NCBI GenBank assembly: GCA_902799355.1
Contig: CADCAG010000009.1
Span: 1 to 64,000, forward strand
DNA from: an uncultured Bacteroidales bacterium
GTDB taxonomy: Bacteria > Bacteroidota > Bacteroidia > Bacteroidales > Bacteroidaceae
Direction of reading: 5' to 3'
DNA length: 64,000 nucleotides
The position numbers and the translations under genes were made by a program. Under the pieces are notes generated by a model that searched no databases, had not been told where the DNA came from, and worked only from the letters and a program-made list of their open reading frames with translations. Of the stretch, positions 35,701-42,475 are shown in pieces (the first letter of the stretch is position 1; every line of letters begins with the position of its first letter).

Positions 35701-37782
35701 ACCATTACCTTCAAACACACCTTTGTAAGGGGTAGTTGACGTCTTACCGATCATCTCTGACACCGTGATATCGGCCATCAGCATGGCATTGACAGGTGAA
35801 TTACCCATTTCGTTGGCAACCTTTTTGGCAAAGGTACTCCAGTCGTCCGCAGTATATATCTTGAAATACGATACAGCTTCTAAGGGAAGTTGTGAGGTGC
35901 CGCGATCGACCTGGAATTCTATCTTATAGTTCACACAGGAGCGGTTCAGCGTCACCACCTTGCTGCATGCTGCCATTTCATCGTTGGTAAGCACATAGAC
36001 GATAGTGTCTACTGGTGCACCAGCACGGTTGGCTGAGGTGACAATCATCTTCATCTTGGCACGACTGTCCCACACGGCACCATACTCATCAGCATACTGC
36101 CAGTCGACCTTGACGGTGTGGGCTGTCTCGTCTTCCCACTGGGCTGTATAGTCCTGAATACGCAGCAAGTGCAGAAAGTCTACCGCATAGTCAACAGTCG
36201 CTGAAGCGACATTGTCTTTGACGCCCCACAACTGCTGGGCAGAGGCACGTATCACGACATATTTCACTTGATGAGCATCCTCGCTGAGCATCTGGGGCGT
36301 CAGCGCGCTGATCAGCGTCTCGTCGTTATAGGTATAGATAGAGTCGCTGCTGTCCATCACCACGGAGCCTATCTGCTGCATGTCGTCCATCTTGCCCGTC
36401 AACGAGCGCATGACCACAAACTGGTCACCATCAACGACATCATTGTATTTTGCATCGTGGACGTACCACTTTAACCTCAACAGGCCAGCATACGACAGCG
36501 TGTCTTTCTTGAAGCGCAGCATCTCTGCCGACAGCTTGCGGGGATTGTGCATCACGGCATCGTTTTTCGCATCGTAGGTAGTTATCACTTCACCCACCAA
36601 CAACTTAGCCTTGATAGTCATGTTACGGTGTGCCTCGGTAGCAGGAATCTTGATAAAGCCAGCATAGGTATTCTTGGCCATCTCAGTACGGCCAAGGTCC
36701 TTAAACTTGCCGTTTTCATCGGTATAGCTGACTTCAACCCATTTCACCTGCTGGTCGCAGGAGAATGGAATCTTCAGGATATTCAACTCATCAGACTCGG
36801 TGCCTGGCACAGGAGCATAGGTCTCGAAGGTTGCGTCCAGCACGTTCTTCTTCAACACGGGCACGGCCTTGCCACCAACAATTTGCCATGAACCAGCTTT
36901 CTCGGCGTTCATCCTTTCGACAATCGCATTCTGGTCCTTGACGTTTCTGTGGTTGGCGTCTTTCATCTCACCCCAGTCATGGGAAGAGAGACAGAGGGTA
37001 CTCTTGGCATTGCTACCCCACCATTTGTCAACACTGCTGTCACGGCAAAAGCCGCCAGAACTTCCTGAAACGGAATAGACACCATCTTCATAGGCACGGT
37101 GGAAAATCCAACCACCTTCACCACCCCAGCCAATAAAGGCGCCAGCATAGGTATGATCTTTACTGCTACTGGTCAGTGAACCATCGAAACGACAGTCGTT
37201 GACAAACATGTCGGCATTACCGCTATGACCCAGGAAGCCACCCACATAGCGACTGTTAGTAGAGACGCTGACAGACACCCATACATTCTCGAAGTAGATA
37301 GTGGGCTTGTTAGCTACGCCACCAACAAGTCCGGAACTGTGTATTCCTCCTTTTACATTACCCGTCACATGCAGGTTTCTGATGGTCGTCGCTGCCACCA
37401 CGGGGAAGGGGGCGCCATAATCATTTGTACCATTGTCTATATTCAGAGTCAATGTATGGCCATTGCCGTCAAAGACACCTCTGTAGGGGCTGGTAGACGA
37501 GCCCACAGAAGTCGTCACGGTGAAGTCGGCATCCAGGATGGCATTGACATCCGACTTTCCACCAGCCTCAGTAACCAACTGCCCCAGACGCGTCCAGTCG
37601 TCAGCACTACGCAACACGTAATAGCTGATACCGTCGATGACGATGGTCTCGTTTTTATTGTCTGCTGCCAATACTTTCGATGGTAACAGGGCTAACAAAG
37701 CCATCAAGAAAACAAGCACCAAATATAAGATTTGGCGAGACGACAGGTCTTGCGCACGATGTAATTTACTTTCGTTCATCAT
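26707..37782 (-). CDS. Giant secreted multidomain surface protein (3691 residues)
   Basis: Signal peptide at about 1-39 (hydrophobic LYLVLVFLMALLALL, ending VLA). Three GLUG/beta-helix modules follow (about 45-260, 635-850, 855-1130), each opening with a DDW or DW motif and containing GxFDGNGHTL and a run of ISNC-like turns. Next are an fn3-like segment (about 1150-1240) and carboxypeptidase-regulatory-like domains (about 1255-1430). The middle (about 1450-2600) is an unrecognised region with Gly-rich and Ser/Thr-rich parts. Two LamG-type jelly rolls (about 2610-2770 and 2820-3010), a beta-sandwich (about 3140-3240), two GDxCxG-type domains (about 3245-3350 and 3555-3650) and a C-terminal LQGIKLQNTPTQRGVYIYNGHKQVIK complete it. 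That end resembles type IX secretion sorting tails. An adhesin or glycan-binding surface protein is inferred. First gene of a four-gene operon. Confidence 0.8.
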   Translation of the reverse strand: MMNESKLHRAQDLSSRQILYLVLVFLMALLALLPSKVLAADNKNETIVIDGISYYVLRSADDWTRLGQLVTEAGGKSDVNAILDADFTVTTSVGSSTSPYRGVFDGNGHTLTLNIDNGTNDYGAPFPVVAATTIRNLHVTGNVKGGIHSSGLVGGVANKPTIYFENVWVSVSVSTNSRYVGGFLGHSGNADMFVNDCRFDGSLTSSSKDHTYAGAFIGWGGEGGWIFHRAYEDGVYSVSGSSGGFCRDSSVDKWWGSNAKSTLCLSSHDWGEMKDANHRNVKDQNAIVERMNAEKAGSWQIVGGKAVPVLKKNVLDATFETYAPVPGTESDELNILKIPFSCDQQVKWVEVSYTDENGKFKDLGRTEMAKNTYAGFIKIPATEAHRNMTIKAKLLVGEVITTYDAKNDAVMHNPRKLSAEMLRFKKDTLSYAGLLRLKWYVHDAKYNDVVDGDQFVVMRSLTGKMDDMQQIGSVVMDSSDSIYTYNDETLISALTPQMLSEDAHQVKYVVIRASAQQLWGVKDNVASATVDYAVDFLHLLRIQDYTAQWEDETAHTVKVDWQYADEYGAVWDSRAKMKMIVTSANRAGAPVDTIVYVLTNDEMAACSKVVTLNRSCVNYKIEFQVDRGTSQLPLEAVSYFKIYTADDWSTFAKKVANEMGNSPVNAMLMADITVSEMIGKTSTTPYKGVFEGNGHTLTFNVNNGDMERIAPFRNVGNAVIRNLHTNGSITTSRKFASGLVSHVLTGSVVLIEGCRSSMELISKVNGDATNGGFVCVNYGGMLTIRNCVFDGSFKGADCNMNGGFIGWNESQATLENCFFTPSEISTKVDGCATWSRNESHVTLINCYSTKEYNEYIDYFVISSLQDWNTFIGKVSDAKGQRSVNAVLAADISIGQAVGTSLEAHYTGIFDGNGHTLNLNSFTSSDYYAPFMYVKNYTIKNLRVTGYVSGRNFVSGLVGYGNIEGNGVISNCWISATIKGAGERVAGFIGYNPSATNTITNCLFDGKLIGSNSGNSYCAPFAAYTSYSSINISNCLENGLYENYKAVGFCRDNQNGFGFDTNNNWSYNHIATDATSMSSSDLVARLGTSNWQLKGEMAVPKMASAPIGNAIGKTADELVSLLGPGYWTKNKDGQVVPVMKDKSQVNISTTAPQLPTFYYENLGKIDENSLVAQTQQCSVVLTWANLTDDPVDYYEVWRSDVLEPDNFEMIVGQLSETQYEDKTTSPVHQYLYKVRGVNDCQGRTSSDTKVVPGQCVQTANISGFFHFADGTGIPGTEVIATYPDGTVKTVKTDESGYFIFNDLPYVNRTETNYKIAPNLNGFSDYKTISIGTAPGGNEVANVEFVMTKGVKFSGYVQYNGTSIPVQGVSFLVDGYEVHHAGGKVVTDHEGKFSFHMLAGAHDSIQAVKDGHIFYRGGYYHENDKDPDSQKAYTITADKAGIYFYDDTRVKLIGRVAGGKDQGEIPLGNSLSKNNLGDDLQMVFVLEGDNASRLVWDIKDKNKKERDEEFKHQAHDTKYEYKTKVHTTINRMVVMPDEHTGEYEVLLPPVKWKIQQINAKGYATLFQDGQVGDVIDLSDSLTAHSDTIQGLWKNAEQVDVTTAIVNYHAQYKRIYHSPVLIDYKQQGFEPFEYFGDHYYNFKTLAGDNQKLALAYAVKKKNWPVGKRDSLETKYTFGYPVFSIDRKYPLDISATEKYYYNNNTKSDTIDVIHLSGGVVTIHNGMVSSTHKDTLQLDSLGRGTYLLEAAQVPYLLTGEDALRTVTMTLEMDGTYFEAAPLRAYILNIKQLQGAKEILSYSTPQLVDILRDPPGGASKATLSKGSTLKYSYQMDMSWNAGVAFTISAGSGLNSFTGVVAAPMGAGGVGGFNVIASNSLSTSIDLVWSGSGNRAFNYTMTTTEDISTSSVKTLVGANADLYMGVEQNIVVKPATAIRAIPDSVFLQMGGQLKAGRAIEIAQGLDDQGKLLHLVRDEVITYGPVIKSNFIHSQHYIIDQLIPSLLEQCRSLLFTGTKEEAQQRADATGEVVYWSKVAPDHDDFGVDYEVIQPSGKTSGLLVNEVARYHNIMVAWMEMIARNEEEKLAATDLVQNFDIDGATSLNYSESFSSDYSNTSSFVSPITPMTAGYFDSTAGDTALGVVAILGPTVAKILSSVLSTKAGGTQGATGTGRDETGRMTVEVEAIGVTFKFGLVPSMSFNVKPKHTESTAYSRKESFTISMDKNSSLNVDVYRVKTASEGLSGYGVQDVFVSNNFFAQTDYNYEYLKREMDLKNYTHSTSFVYRTRSGATCRPWEGERVTNFHNPGTVLDERTKKIENPVIKMDKQSISGVPFGEPARFKVFLSNESEQPEAAHPYFNLYSSDFANPHGAKMYIDGVPLSGDARTVEVSPGRVTEKTLEVYASEEFDYTGLRIGLISLDDLKTFQEVSFDVHYLQTAGSIAITTPGDQWIMNCDAPQDSEKGWYLPVIIGGFNKNQHNFDHIEFQYKESTRGEDYWTNLCGYYADSTIYAAASGTKEMIPENGNITTRFFGEGKVMEKAYDLRAVLFCRNGNSFLTNSSKVLSGVKDTRRPQLFGRADPKDGIMKAGDNIIFNFSENIECNYLQATTNFEVKGETNEGAIQEAPALQFGGKGYAESEARRNFADKNVTVEVMIKPDDVNEDMPIFSHGSDGNRLELWLTKNKTLKAVVDDMEKESQIPIATTGYQRVALVLDNERRMLYIYSKNLDDSLSNVVYSGYGTLIFGANKQQGNSIRSYFKGRMLQGRVWNRALDLITLNSYGNMLLTGYEKGLVDYYPMNEGKGDYASDYAQGAHLLLEGASWAQPRGMSLKFDKTQPQDPEKIKGVQVKSDFLSRDDEKDYTLMFWFKTNEHDGTLLCNGSGNKTDVNAKEKFFIGIEGKTLKYRTNGNEYTLGDNLCDDAWHHYAMTVNRERQVASIYVDNLLKAQFSTDSLGGMTGPRFYLGNMVWQEEGINSDLIRQKNALTGYIDGLTLFGQALPLTLIHRYSTKSPGGKEKGLITYVDFDHQERQKSGELTLEPYVLSKVVKYDDDGNESEKRDTIFVDPVDELLARVDRNNGAPVQAYEELRNLNFSFVGRDNQLMVNVDEMDRRINKRNIYVTISDIPDRNGNYMASPKTETFFVNRNPLTWLNKRCKETLDAGFEHQLRLTIINQSGAPHTYTIENLPRWMTLDKTSDIVEAQGEDVVTFTISKDVNVGNYDHIIYLTDENGLSEALLLEITVEGEPPYWVVRSDQMRYSMNVVGQVYVGGTIVTDSRDRVGVFDETGRCMGCNYVKYDAETGRSMIYLTIYDNTTAATPLFFRLWHHRTGKTMQLTTSESIKFGDQSIVGSIDNPIIMDANDLYLQKMVLEEGWNWVSYNVNNAALSRVSSVLNAFPWQEGDIMTEDSEDLTLVFKNGKWLSNSNKNIGEVSLSPEYCYRVKVQEYHVIDIWGTSLRDPEQRTIHVKEGWNSIGYTPMVNLPISTALTEYFNEATPGDVLKNQHEFAMFASDGAGGGEWLGTLEYMKPGEGYMLFRQRKGSSSFRYPYYEPGTTFIDISSSTSKASRFATTMNMVAKVDGVTLEDGDRLVAYANGEVVGSQEAMTDSDQLFFLTIEGEGATPLTFAIERQGDIVAATSEVMTYEADGIKGTPAAPTTISFVAVNQLPQNGWYTLQGIKLQNTPTQRGVYIYNGHKQVIK

Positions 37783-37850
37783 TGTCCTTTATGATTTAGT
37801 TTTTGGTATACAATAAGGAAAGTAGGTGCATATGAGCACGTTATAATCCG

Positions 37851-37881
37851 CAAAAATAAACAATAATTATGAAATGACAAA
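37851..37881 (-). promoter_or_regulatory. Promoter of the giant surface-protein operon
   Basis: Minus strand TTTG (37878-37881) and TATTTTTG (37851-37858) separated by exactly 19 bases, about 70 bases before the start codon. Confidence 0.65.
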
Positions 37882-37896
37882 GGAAAATTGTCATTT
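37872..37896. promoter_or_regulatory. Inverted repeat over the -33 box, candidate operator
   Basis: AAATGACAA (37872-37880), 7-base spacer, TTGTCATTT (37888-37896), a perfect 9-base inverted repeat. It overlaps the -33 box of the giant-protein promoter. Alternatively it is a weak terminator for murF, whose stop lies about 50 bases away, but no T-run follows the arm. Confidence 0.5.
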
Positions 37897-37944
37897 TCTT
37901 GCATTTCATAGATAAAAAAGGTGCACCCAACTACAGACGGCCTG

Positions 37945-39300
37945 CTAAAGCAGCTCGGGCAACTGGAAGAGTTTGACGCTATTTGAGCCTTTAATCAAGA
38001 TGTACCGATGCTGTGGTTGCTGCTGGGCAATCGCTGTTTTCACTTCCTCGACGTCGTGAAAAGTGCGGAACTTGGATGAGGTCTTCTCAAATTCTTCGCC
38101 CACCAGCCACACCTCGTCAAAGTCGGCATTTTCCAGTTGACTGACAACCTTCTGGTGCTCCTCGTCAGAGACATCGCCCAGTTCGCCCATCTTACCCAGA
38201 ATGGCCATCTTGGGCGATACCTCCATACGCTTGAAGTTGTCGATAGCAGCAGCCATTGACGTAGGATTGGCGTTGTAGGCATCGACGATGAGATGGTTTG
38301 TCTCCGTCTCTGTCAGCTGGGAGCGATTGTTGGTGGGCACATAGCTTGCCAGTGCGTGGTTGATCTGCTCGAAGGGCACATTGTTGACATAGCCCACAGT
38401 GATGGCAGCCAGCATGTTGTCGAGGTTGTATGCACCAATGAGGTTAGTCTGTACCTCCATCCATTCGCTGACATATTTGGCATCGTGGTCTTGCTCGCGC
38501 CAGCGGAATTTCAGGAAAGGAGCGCATGAGATGACTTCGCCACGAATGAGGATGTCCTCGTTATCGCTCTGGCCGTAATAATAGATGTCTGGATTGCCTC
38601 CTCTTTCTTTCACCATCTTCATCAGATACTCGTTGTCGCGATTGACGAAGATGGGACAATCGTGAGCGATGAGGAAATCATAGAGTTCGCCCTTGGTCTT
38701 ACAGACGCCTTCGAAGGAACCGAAACCCTGTAGGTGAGCACGACCCACGTTGGTGATGAGACCACAGGTGGGTTCGGCAGTCTCCACCAGCGTTTTGATA
38801 TCGCCAGGATGCGAGGCACCCATTTCAACGACTGCAATATCGTGGTCATTGTTGAGGCGGAACAAGGTCTTGGGCACACCCACGTCGTTATTGAAGTTAC
38901 CCTCCGTAGCCATCACGCTATAGCACTCCGAGAGTACGGCACGAATCAGTTCCTTCGTAGTGGTCTTGCCGTTGGTACCCGTAATGCCAAGCACAGGAAT
39001 ATCAAACTGGCGACGATGCTCGCGGGCCAGGTCTTTGAAAGTCTGCAGACAGTTGTTGACGAGGATAACCCCCTTCTTATCCCCCGAGGGGGAAGAAGCC
39101 TCCCCTCGGGGAGGTTGGGAGGGGGTCTCATCCACGATGGCGTAGGCACAACCTTTCTCCAGCGCCTGAAGAGCAAACTGGTTACCATTGAACGACTCAC
39201 CCTTCAAGGCCAGAAAGATGCTACCCTCAGGACAGTTACGCGAGTCAGTAGTGATACACGGATGCTGCTGATACAGCTTATAGAGCTCTTTGATATCCAT
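37945..39300 (-). CDS. murF: UDP-MurNAc-tripeptide--D-alanyl-D-alanine ligase
   Basis: A 451-residue Mur ligase from the ATG of MDIKELYKLY. Motifs: TDSRNCPEGSIFLALKGE (UDP-binding N-domain), P-loop GITGTNGKTTTKEL (106-119), NFNNDVGVPKTLF, the catalytic EMGASHPGDI, and NVGRAHLQGFGS. It adds D-Ala-D-Ala to the peptidoglycan precursor in the cytoplasm. Residues about 58-77 (ETPSQPPRGEASSPSGDKKG) are a REP-like insert in a surface loop of the N-terminal domain before GVILVNNCLQTF. The frame extends 11 codons further upstream, but that part overlaps the -7 box, so the internal Met is used. Confidence 0.93.
   Translation of the reverse strand: MDIKELYKLYQQHPCITTDSRNCPEGSIFLALKGESFNGNQFALQALEKGCAYAIVDETPSQPPRGEASSPSGDKKGVILVNNCLQTFKDLAREHRRQFDIPVLGITGTNGKTTTKELIRAVLSECYSVMATEGNFNNDVGVPKTLFRLNNDHDIAVVEMGASHPGDIKTLVETAEPTCGLITNVGRAHLQGFGSFEGVCKTKGELYDFLIAHDCPIFVNRDNEYLMKMVKERGGNPDIYYYGQSDNEDILIRGEVISCAPFLKFRWREQDHDAKYVSEWMEVQTNLIGAYNLDNMLAAITVGYVNNVPFEQINHALASYVPTNNRSQLTETETNHLIVDAYNANPTSMAAAIDNFKRMEVSPKMAILGKMGELGDVSDEEHQKVVSQLENADFDEVWLVGEEFEKTSSKFRTFHDVEEVKTAIAQQQPQHRYILIKGSNSVKLFQLPELL
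39078..39128. repeat. REP-like palindromic insert in murF
   Basis: Contains CCCCCGAGGGGG (39081-39092) and the perfect palindrome CCTCCCCTCGGGGAGG (39099-39114), with a trailing GGTTGGGAGGGGGTCTC like that in the other REP-like elements of this window. Translated in frame. Confidence 0.8.
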
Positions 39301-39330
39301 TCCCTTAATGATTATTTGTTCTTTGGGGCG

Positions 39331-39362
39331 CAAAGATACTATTTTCTTCTGAAACTACCAAA
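39331..39362 (-). promoter_or_regulatory. Promoter of murF
   Basis: Minus strand TATCTTTG (39331-39338) and TTTG (39359-39362), 20 bases between, 31 bases before the chosen ATG. Confidence 0.7.
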
Positions 39363-39380
39363 TGTTTTTTGAAGTTAACC

Positions 39381-41111
39381 TTAGTCACCAACCCTTTCTA
39401 CGATGAAGTCACAAGCTGAGAACCATTTGCTGGGCTTACCGTATTGCTGGACGATGGCGCTATCAAGAGTGACACCATAAGTTAGTTTGTTGTTAGTGAT
39501 GTTATTGGGCACGGTGATGTCATCGAGATAGATACGGTTCCATCCGTAGCCCACTCCACCATGGGCTGTGGCCTTGTTAACATCGAGTGCAAGGATATCC
39601 CCATTGGAGTTTGCTGCCTTTGAGAAGCGGTTGAGGGCTGAGAACCACACGTTACCACCCGTATCACCATCGGCAGGAATCTCCTTCTGGATGGTTTTGT
39701 CGCCCACCTGTGCAAAAACCACGATGCCGGAGTGTCCACTATTGGTCTGCTTAGCACGTACTACTGCCGATACACGATAGCGGCCAGGACGCATGTTCTC
39801 GAGTGTGTTCTCCATGCGGATGCCGTCGCTGTAGTTCTCGCTTCGCACATGGAGATAGCCCGTCTGCTGGTCTGCGGTATAGTGTTCGCCACGACCAGTA
39901 AACATATCCTCATGTTGATATACTACGGGCTGATGGGTAAGCTTCCAGTGGTTGCGGTTCAGGTAGTCCTGATCATTGTCGCTAAGGCTGTCAATCTCAG
40001 CAGATTTGTTACACAGTTTCTCAATCATGAGCTGGGCACCTTTGACCTGCTTCTTCAGGTCATCGGGCATGTCTTTGGCAATGTCGTTGGACATATTCAT
40101 CAGCTTTTCAGCCTGATGGTGAGAGAGCATATAGGGGTAGCTGTCTATCTCTTTGTTGAGCGTGTAGCAGATGGCTTTCTGCTCAGTAGAAGTAGCGGTG
40201 CCGCCTATACCCGTCATAAGCCAAAACTTGGCCTTCAGAGCCTCGTAGCTGGTCTTGAGATTGAGTGTCTTGGGCTCGTCGTAGAGCTTCTGTGCCATGG
40301 TGATGAAATTGTATTGGTAGAGCTCGGCCAGTGTGTCGGTGTCGAGGGCTTTAGCACGTTCAGGTTCCTTTTTGCGCATTTCAAACAGCTGGTTCTGTGC
40401 CACGCTGAGCGCCGTGTTGGTACGGTCGAGGTATTCGTCGGGATCATAAGACTTCACCTGCGGAGCCTTCAACTTCGGACAGTGGAACTCATACATAATG
40501 CCTCTGGTCATATAGTATTTGTGCTTATTATCAAGGGGCTCGTCTTCCTCATAGCTAGCCCATGAGAGCAGATAGGTAGAGCGAAAACCGTCGTCATCCT
40601 TGAAGCCGATGATGCGCACGTTCATGGAGGGGTGAAGCTGGAGTGGGAGGGTCTCACCACTCTCACCGTATGCGATGCTGACACCAGGGAAGACTGCCTG
40701 CTCGTCACCTGCCACATAGCTGTAGTAACTGGAGGCCCGAGGTGACTGTTTGTCGTAGGCGTCGAGAATCTGGCGTAAGGGCAGATTGGGGTCATCGGGC
40801 ACATTGTGGAACTCGAAGCTCCAACCGTCGAGGTAGTTGGGGCCTATGTCTGCCCTGTTCTTCCCAAGTGGTACTACGTGAATCTTGTTCTTGGGTACCA
40901 GACCGCCGCCGTCGAGGGCCGTATAGATGATGCTGAGGCTGTCCTTACTGCCAGGAACCCACATGGACGAGATATATTTGGGTTGCCTGCGGTCGAGTGT
41001 TTCCCTGAAGGCCGTATGCATGGCCTGTGCGTGTTTGTTCTCCTGAGCGTGGAGACTAGTTATGCTGATGGGTGTCAGCAGGAATGCTATGGTAATAATA
41101 AGTTGTTTCAT
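39381..41111 (-). CDS. Secreted protein of unknown function in the ECF-sigma operon
   Basis: A 576-residue protein with a signal peptide (about 1-23, MKQLIITIAFLLTPISITSLHAQ), no lipobox. The N-terminal half has no recognised family (RRQPKYISSMWVPGSKDSLSIIYTALDG, HVVPLGKNRADIGPNYLDGWSFEF). The middle is helical with repeated Lys/Glu. The C-terminal part (about 430-560: MENTLENMRPGRYRVSAVVRAKQTNSGHSGIVVFAQVGDK, WNRIYLDDITV) resembles a carbohydrate-binding beta-sandwich. It is the third gene after the sigma factor and membrane anti-sigma-like protein (21-base gap), so it is probably a target or a sensor input of that pair. Not identified further. Confidence 0.6.
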   Translation of the reverse strand: MKQLIITIAFLLTPISITSLHAQENKHAQAMHTAFRETLDRRQPKYISSMWVPGSKDSLSIIYTALDGGGLVPKNKIHVVPLGKNRADIGPNYLDGWSFEFHNVPDDPNLPLRQILDAYDKQSPRASSYYSYVAGDEQAVFPGVSIAYGESGETLPLQLHPSMNVRIIGFKDDDGFRSTYLLSWASYEEDEPLDNKHKYYMTRGIMYEFHCPKLKAPQVKSYDPDEYLDRTNTALSVAQNQLFEMRKKEPERAKALDTDTLAELYQYNFITMAQKLYDEPKTLNLKTSYEALKAKFWLMTGIGGTATSTEQKAICYTLNKEIDSYPYMLSHHQAEKLMNMSNDIAKDMPDDLKKQVKGAQLMIEKLCNKSAEIDSLSDNDQDYLNRNHWKLTHQPVVYQHEDMFTGRGEHYTADQQTGYLHVRSENYSDGIRMENTLENMRPGRYRVSAVVRAKQTNSGHSGIVVFAQVGDKTIQKEIPADGDTGGNVWFSALNRFSKAANSNGDILALDVNKATAHGGVGYGWNRIYLDDITVPNNITNNKLTYGVTLDSAIVQQYGKPSKWFSACDFIVERVGD

Positions 41112-41132
41112 CTTTTTATATTATTCGTTATT

Positions 41133-41867
41133 TTAGAAACTAATGTAATTAGCGGTACTATCGTTTTGTATCTTGTTCATCGCCTCTTCCGCTTGTTTGC
41201 CAACGATGCGATATACCATCTCTTGTAGACGGGCGTCGGCAGCGATGAGTCTTTCTACCTGTGCCGAACTGACGCTATCGTCTAGCTTTTCCATTTCAGA
41301 CTCAAGACGTGCAATGCAGTCGGCGAGGTTCTCAGCTGATGAAGCGGAGCTGGCTGTTTGATGATTAGTCCGCTTGCTCGTCTGGGGCTTAGCGTGAGCG
41401 ACCTGAGCCACAATAGCTTCCACCGTTTTCTCTGTGGGGGTGATGGCCTCATGCTTTGGCAGGATGCTATCCTTGGCGACTTCGGTTTTCCCTGCCACCA
41501 GTGAAGGCTGTTCAGCAGTACTTCTTCCGAGATGGAACACTGCGAGCAATACGATGCTTGCAGCAATACCAGCCATGAGCCATCTGAGTGCAACGATCTT
41601 TGGCTTCTCCCTGACAGTCTTGGGAAGCATCTTAATCTTCTCATTGTCATCCTTGATGGGTTGTTCTGACGTTCCGTCTTCTATCTCAATGTCCACCTGT
41701 CCGTTATCGAACAGCGTGAACATCTCCTTATATTCAGCCCACTCCTCGTCAACCTCGTGGGTGCGGAAGTACTGTGCGAGCACCTCTTCCTCAGCAACGC
41801 TGGTTTCGCCAGCCATGAACTTGCTGAGCAGTTGGGCTATCTCTTGTTTGTCGTATTGTTGTCTCAT
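41133..41867 (-). CDS. Membrane anti-sigma-like protein
   Basis: A 244-residue protein: a cytoplasmic N-terminal part (MRQQYDKQEIAQLLSKFMAGETSVAEEEVLAQYFRTHEVDEEWAEYKEMF) of the kind found at the start of Bacteroidota anti-sigma factors, one TM helix at about 96-113 (WLMAGIAASIVLLAVFHLG), and a periplasmic tail with a coiled-coil-like region (about 180-235). Its start overlaps the stop of the ECF sigma gene by 4 bases (41864-41867), the usual arrangement of a sigma/anti-sigma pair. It lacks the typical FecR C-terminal domain, so the sensing mode is not the classical TonB-linked type. The assignment rests mainly on position and topology. Confidence 0.65.
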   Translation of the reverse strand: MRQQYDKQEIAQLLSKFMAGETSVAEEEVLAQYFRTHEVDEEWAEYKEMFTLFDNGQVDIEIEDGTSEQPIKDDNEKIKMLPKTVREKPKIVALRWLMAGIAASIVLLAVFHLGRSTAEQPSLVAGKTEVAKDSILPKHEAITPTEKTVEAIVAQVAHAKPQTSKRTNHQTASSASSAENLADCIARLESEMEKLDDSVSSAQVERLIAADARLQEMVYRIVGKQAEEAMNKIQNDSTANYISF

Positions 41868-42361
41868 TGTTGGTTCCTCCTCTTTAGTTTGTTGAGTAAT
41901 TCGTTGCGGGCTCGTGAGAGCAGTGTGGAGACTGATGACTGTTGTATGCCTAGGATGTCGGCTATCTCGCCTAACTCGCGGTGTTCCAACTGACGCATCC
42001 TCAGCACCATCCCCGCTGTCGAAGGCAGACTGTCTATCTGTTCACCTATCCAGTGTTCCAGTTCCGTGTATTCCAGATGGTCGTGCAGCGAGTCTTCATC
42101 TATCAGCGGTATCGTGGCGGCCATATCGGCATGCTGATGCGTCGTGCGCCACCTGTCGATACACACCCTTTTGGTGGTAATCACAGCCGAAGCCATCAGG
42201 TGAGCCTTATCGTTAAGTTGTTCATGCAGGCTCCACAGCTTCAGCATCACGTCTTGCGCAATATCCTCCGCATCGTCTTGGGCATATCCGAACTGCCCAG
42301 CTATTGACACGGCTTTTGCCCGTGTTTCACCTGCCAAATATGTAAACTCTTTTTGTGTCAT
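41864..42361 (-). CDS. ECF-type RNA polymerase sigma factor
   Basis: A 165-residue sigma-70 family protein with region 2 (about 15-75: DAEDIAQDVMLKLWSLHEQL) and region 4 (about 105-160: LPSTAGMVLRMRQLEHRELGEIADILGIQQSSVSTLLSRARNELLNKL, containing the helix-turn-helix). Region 3 is absent, as expected for ECF factors. It is the first gene of a three-gene unit with an anti-sigma-like membrane protein and a secreted protein. No TAnnTTTG box is visible upstream, which allows autoregulation from a non-housekeeping promoter. It is divergent from folP, with 114 bases between. Confidence 0.9.
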   Translation of the reverse strand: MTQKEFTYLAGETRAKAVSIAGQFGYAQDDAEDIAQDVMLKLWSLHEQLNDKAHLMASAVITTKRVCIDRWRTTHQHADMAATIPLIDEDSLHDHLEYTELEHWIGEQIDSLPSTAGMVLRMRQLEHRELGEIADILGIQQSSVSTLLSRARNELLNKLKRRNQQ

Positions 42362-42436
42362 TACACATATATAACGAAGAACTCATGAAAAATTAAACAA
42401 GAAATCATATTTTTTTTAATAAAAAGAGAAAAATCT

Positions 42437-42467
42437 TTTGTTCTGCGCTAGACTTTTTGTAACTTTG
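42437..42467 (+). promoter_or_regulatory. Promoter of folP and cdaA
   Basis: TTTG (42437-42440) and TAACTTTG (42460-42467) with 19 bases between. The folP ATG follows 8 bases after the -7 box, so the leader is very short. Confidence 0.75.
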
Positions 42468-42475
42468 CGGCTAAT

